NCBI GenBank assembly: GCA_034431495.1
Contig: DAOUDB010000191.1
Span: 1 to 5,550 of the forward strand
Length of the DNA: 5,550 nt
Direction of reading: 5' to 3'
Source of the DNA: Roseilinea sp034431495
GTDB taxonomy: Bacteria; Chloroflexota; Anaerolineae; J036; Brachytrichaceae
In this document: positions 5,325-5,550 of the stretch, in pieces
How the letters are laid out: every line of letters begins with the position of its first letter
Numbering within the stretch: position 1 is the first letter of the stretch
The notes under the pieces: generated by a model
Database searches by the model: none
The model's input: the letters and a program-made list of their open reading frames with translations, nothing else
What the model was told of the DNA's origin: nothing
Program-made: the position numbers and the translations under genes

Positions 5325-5550
5325 TCAGGCGTTCAACGCCTCGTACACCTTGCCAACAATCTTCGCGCCGGTGGTCAGAGTCTTGGCGCCCGGCGCCCAT
5401 TTGGCGGGGCAGGCCTGGCCAGGATTTTCGTACACGTAAATGCAAGCCTGCAGCTTGCGCAGCAACTCATCGGCGTTGCGGCCCACATCGCCATAGCTGA
5501 TCTCGGCGGCTGCCAGCTCGCCGTCGGGGGTGATGATAAACGTGCCACGC
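5325..5550 (-). CDS. AhpC-type 2-Cys peroxiredoxin, C-terminal part only
   Basis: The minus-strand frame is open from the right edge to a TGA at 5325-5327 and codes for 74 residues; the start lies outside the window. It opens with RGTFIITPDGE and continues with GDVGRNADELLRKLQA, YVYENPGQACPAKW and PGAKTL. These are hallmarks of the C-terminal third of AhpC/TSA peroxiredoxins. The Cys in ACPAKW corresponds to the resolving cysteine, which forms a disulfide with the peroxidatic Cys of a partner subunit; the latter is outside the window. Such enzymes reduce hydrogen peroxide, organic peroxides and peroxynitrite in the cytoplasm, using AhpF, thioredoxin or a similar reductant. A further Cys lies 12 residues before the resolving one (QACIYV), which I do not recall as usual there. 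The gene points the same way as der but a terminator-like hairpin separates them. Confidence 0.93.
   Translation of the reverse strand, partial: RGTFIITPDGELAAAEISYGDVGRNADELLRKLQACIYVYENPGQACPAKWAPGAKTLTTGAKIVGKVYEALNA

Noticed and set aside
4046..5500. 484-codon open frame on the + strand, opposite der and into the peroxiredoxin gene
   Set aside because: It is exactly antisense to a clear Der gene and shows no family features. Long antisense frames are common in GC-rich genes.

Overview
The window is a GC-rich bacterial chromosomal segment holding six protein genes, two of them cut by the window edges. No rRNA, tRNA, CRISPR array, insertion sequence or phage gene was seen. The lineage cannot be fixed from the sequence alone. 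A member of Chloroflexota or a similar GC-rich, non-proteobacterial phylum is my best guess. The reasons are arrays of degenerate heptanucleotide repeats, starts with no convincing Shine-Dalgarno sequence, and a long Der GTPase whose first G4 motif is NKSE. This is inference, not a database result.

Layout. Bases 1-1838 (+) hold most of a large glycoside-hydrolase-like protein with a TIM barrel, a CxCxxC cluster and a trimerisation-like domain; its 5' end lies outside the window. After a strong hairpin comes a TauE/SafE-type membrane permease (1891-2634, +). Twenty-six bases later is xseB, the small subunit of exonuclease VII (2661-2915, +), with a -10-like TACAAT placed for a nearly leaderless message. 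The end of xseB and the spacer after it are an array of 7-nt units (about 2893-2983). A DUF554 membrane protein follows (2994-3740, +). It converges, with a 23-nt gap, on der, the double-GTPase ribosome assembly factor (3764-5251, -). Upstream of der on the same strand is the 3' end of an AhpC-type peroxiredoxin (5325-5550, -), separated from der by a terminator-like hairpin that runs straight into a probable extended -10 for der.

The genes do not form one pathway. They mix housekeeping functions (exonuclease VII subunit, Der, peroxiredoxin) with two small transport or membrane genes and one carbohydrate-related enzyme. I see no new multi-gene system. The most interesting signal is the heptanucleotide repeat. 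One array sits at the xseB 3' end and supplies its stop codon. A second, related array lies inside der, in frame, and encodes much of an insertion of about 18 residues between switch I and the DTAG motif of the second GTPase domain. Together they suggest a slippage-prone or spreading 7-nt repeat that reshapes the ends and loops of housekeeping proteins.
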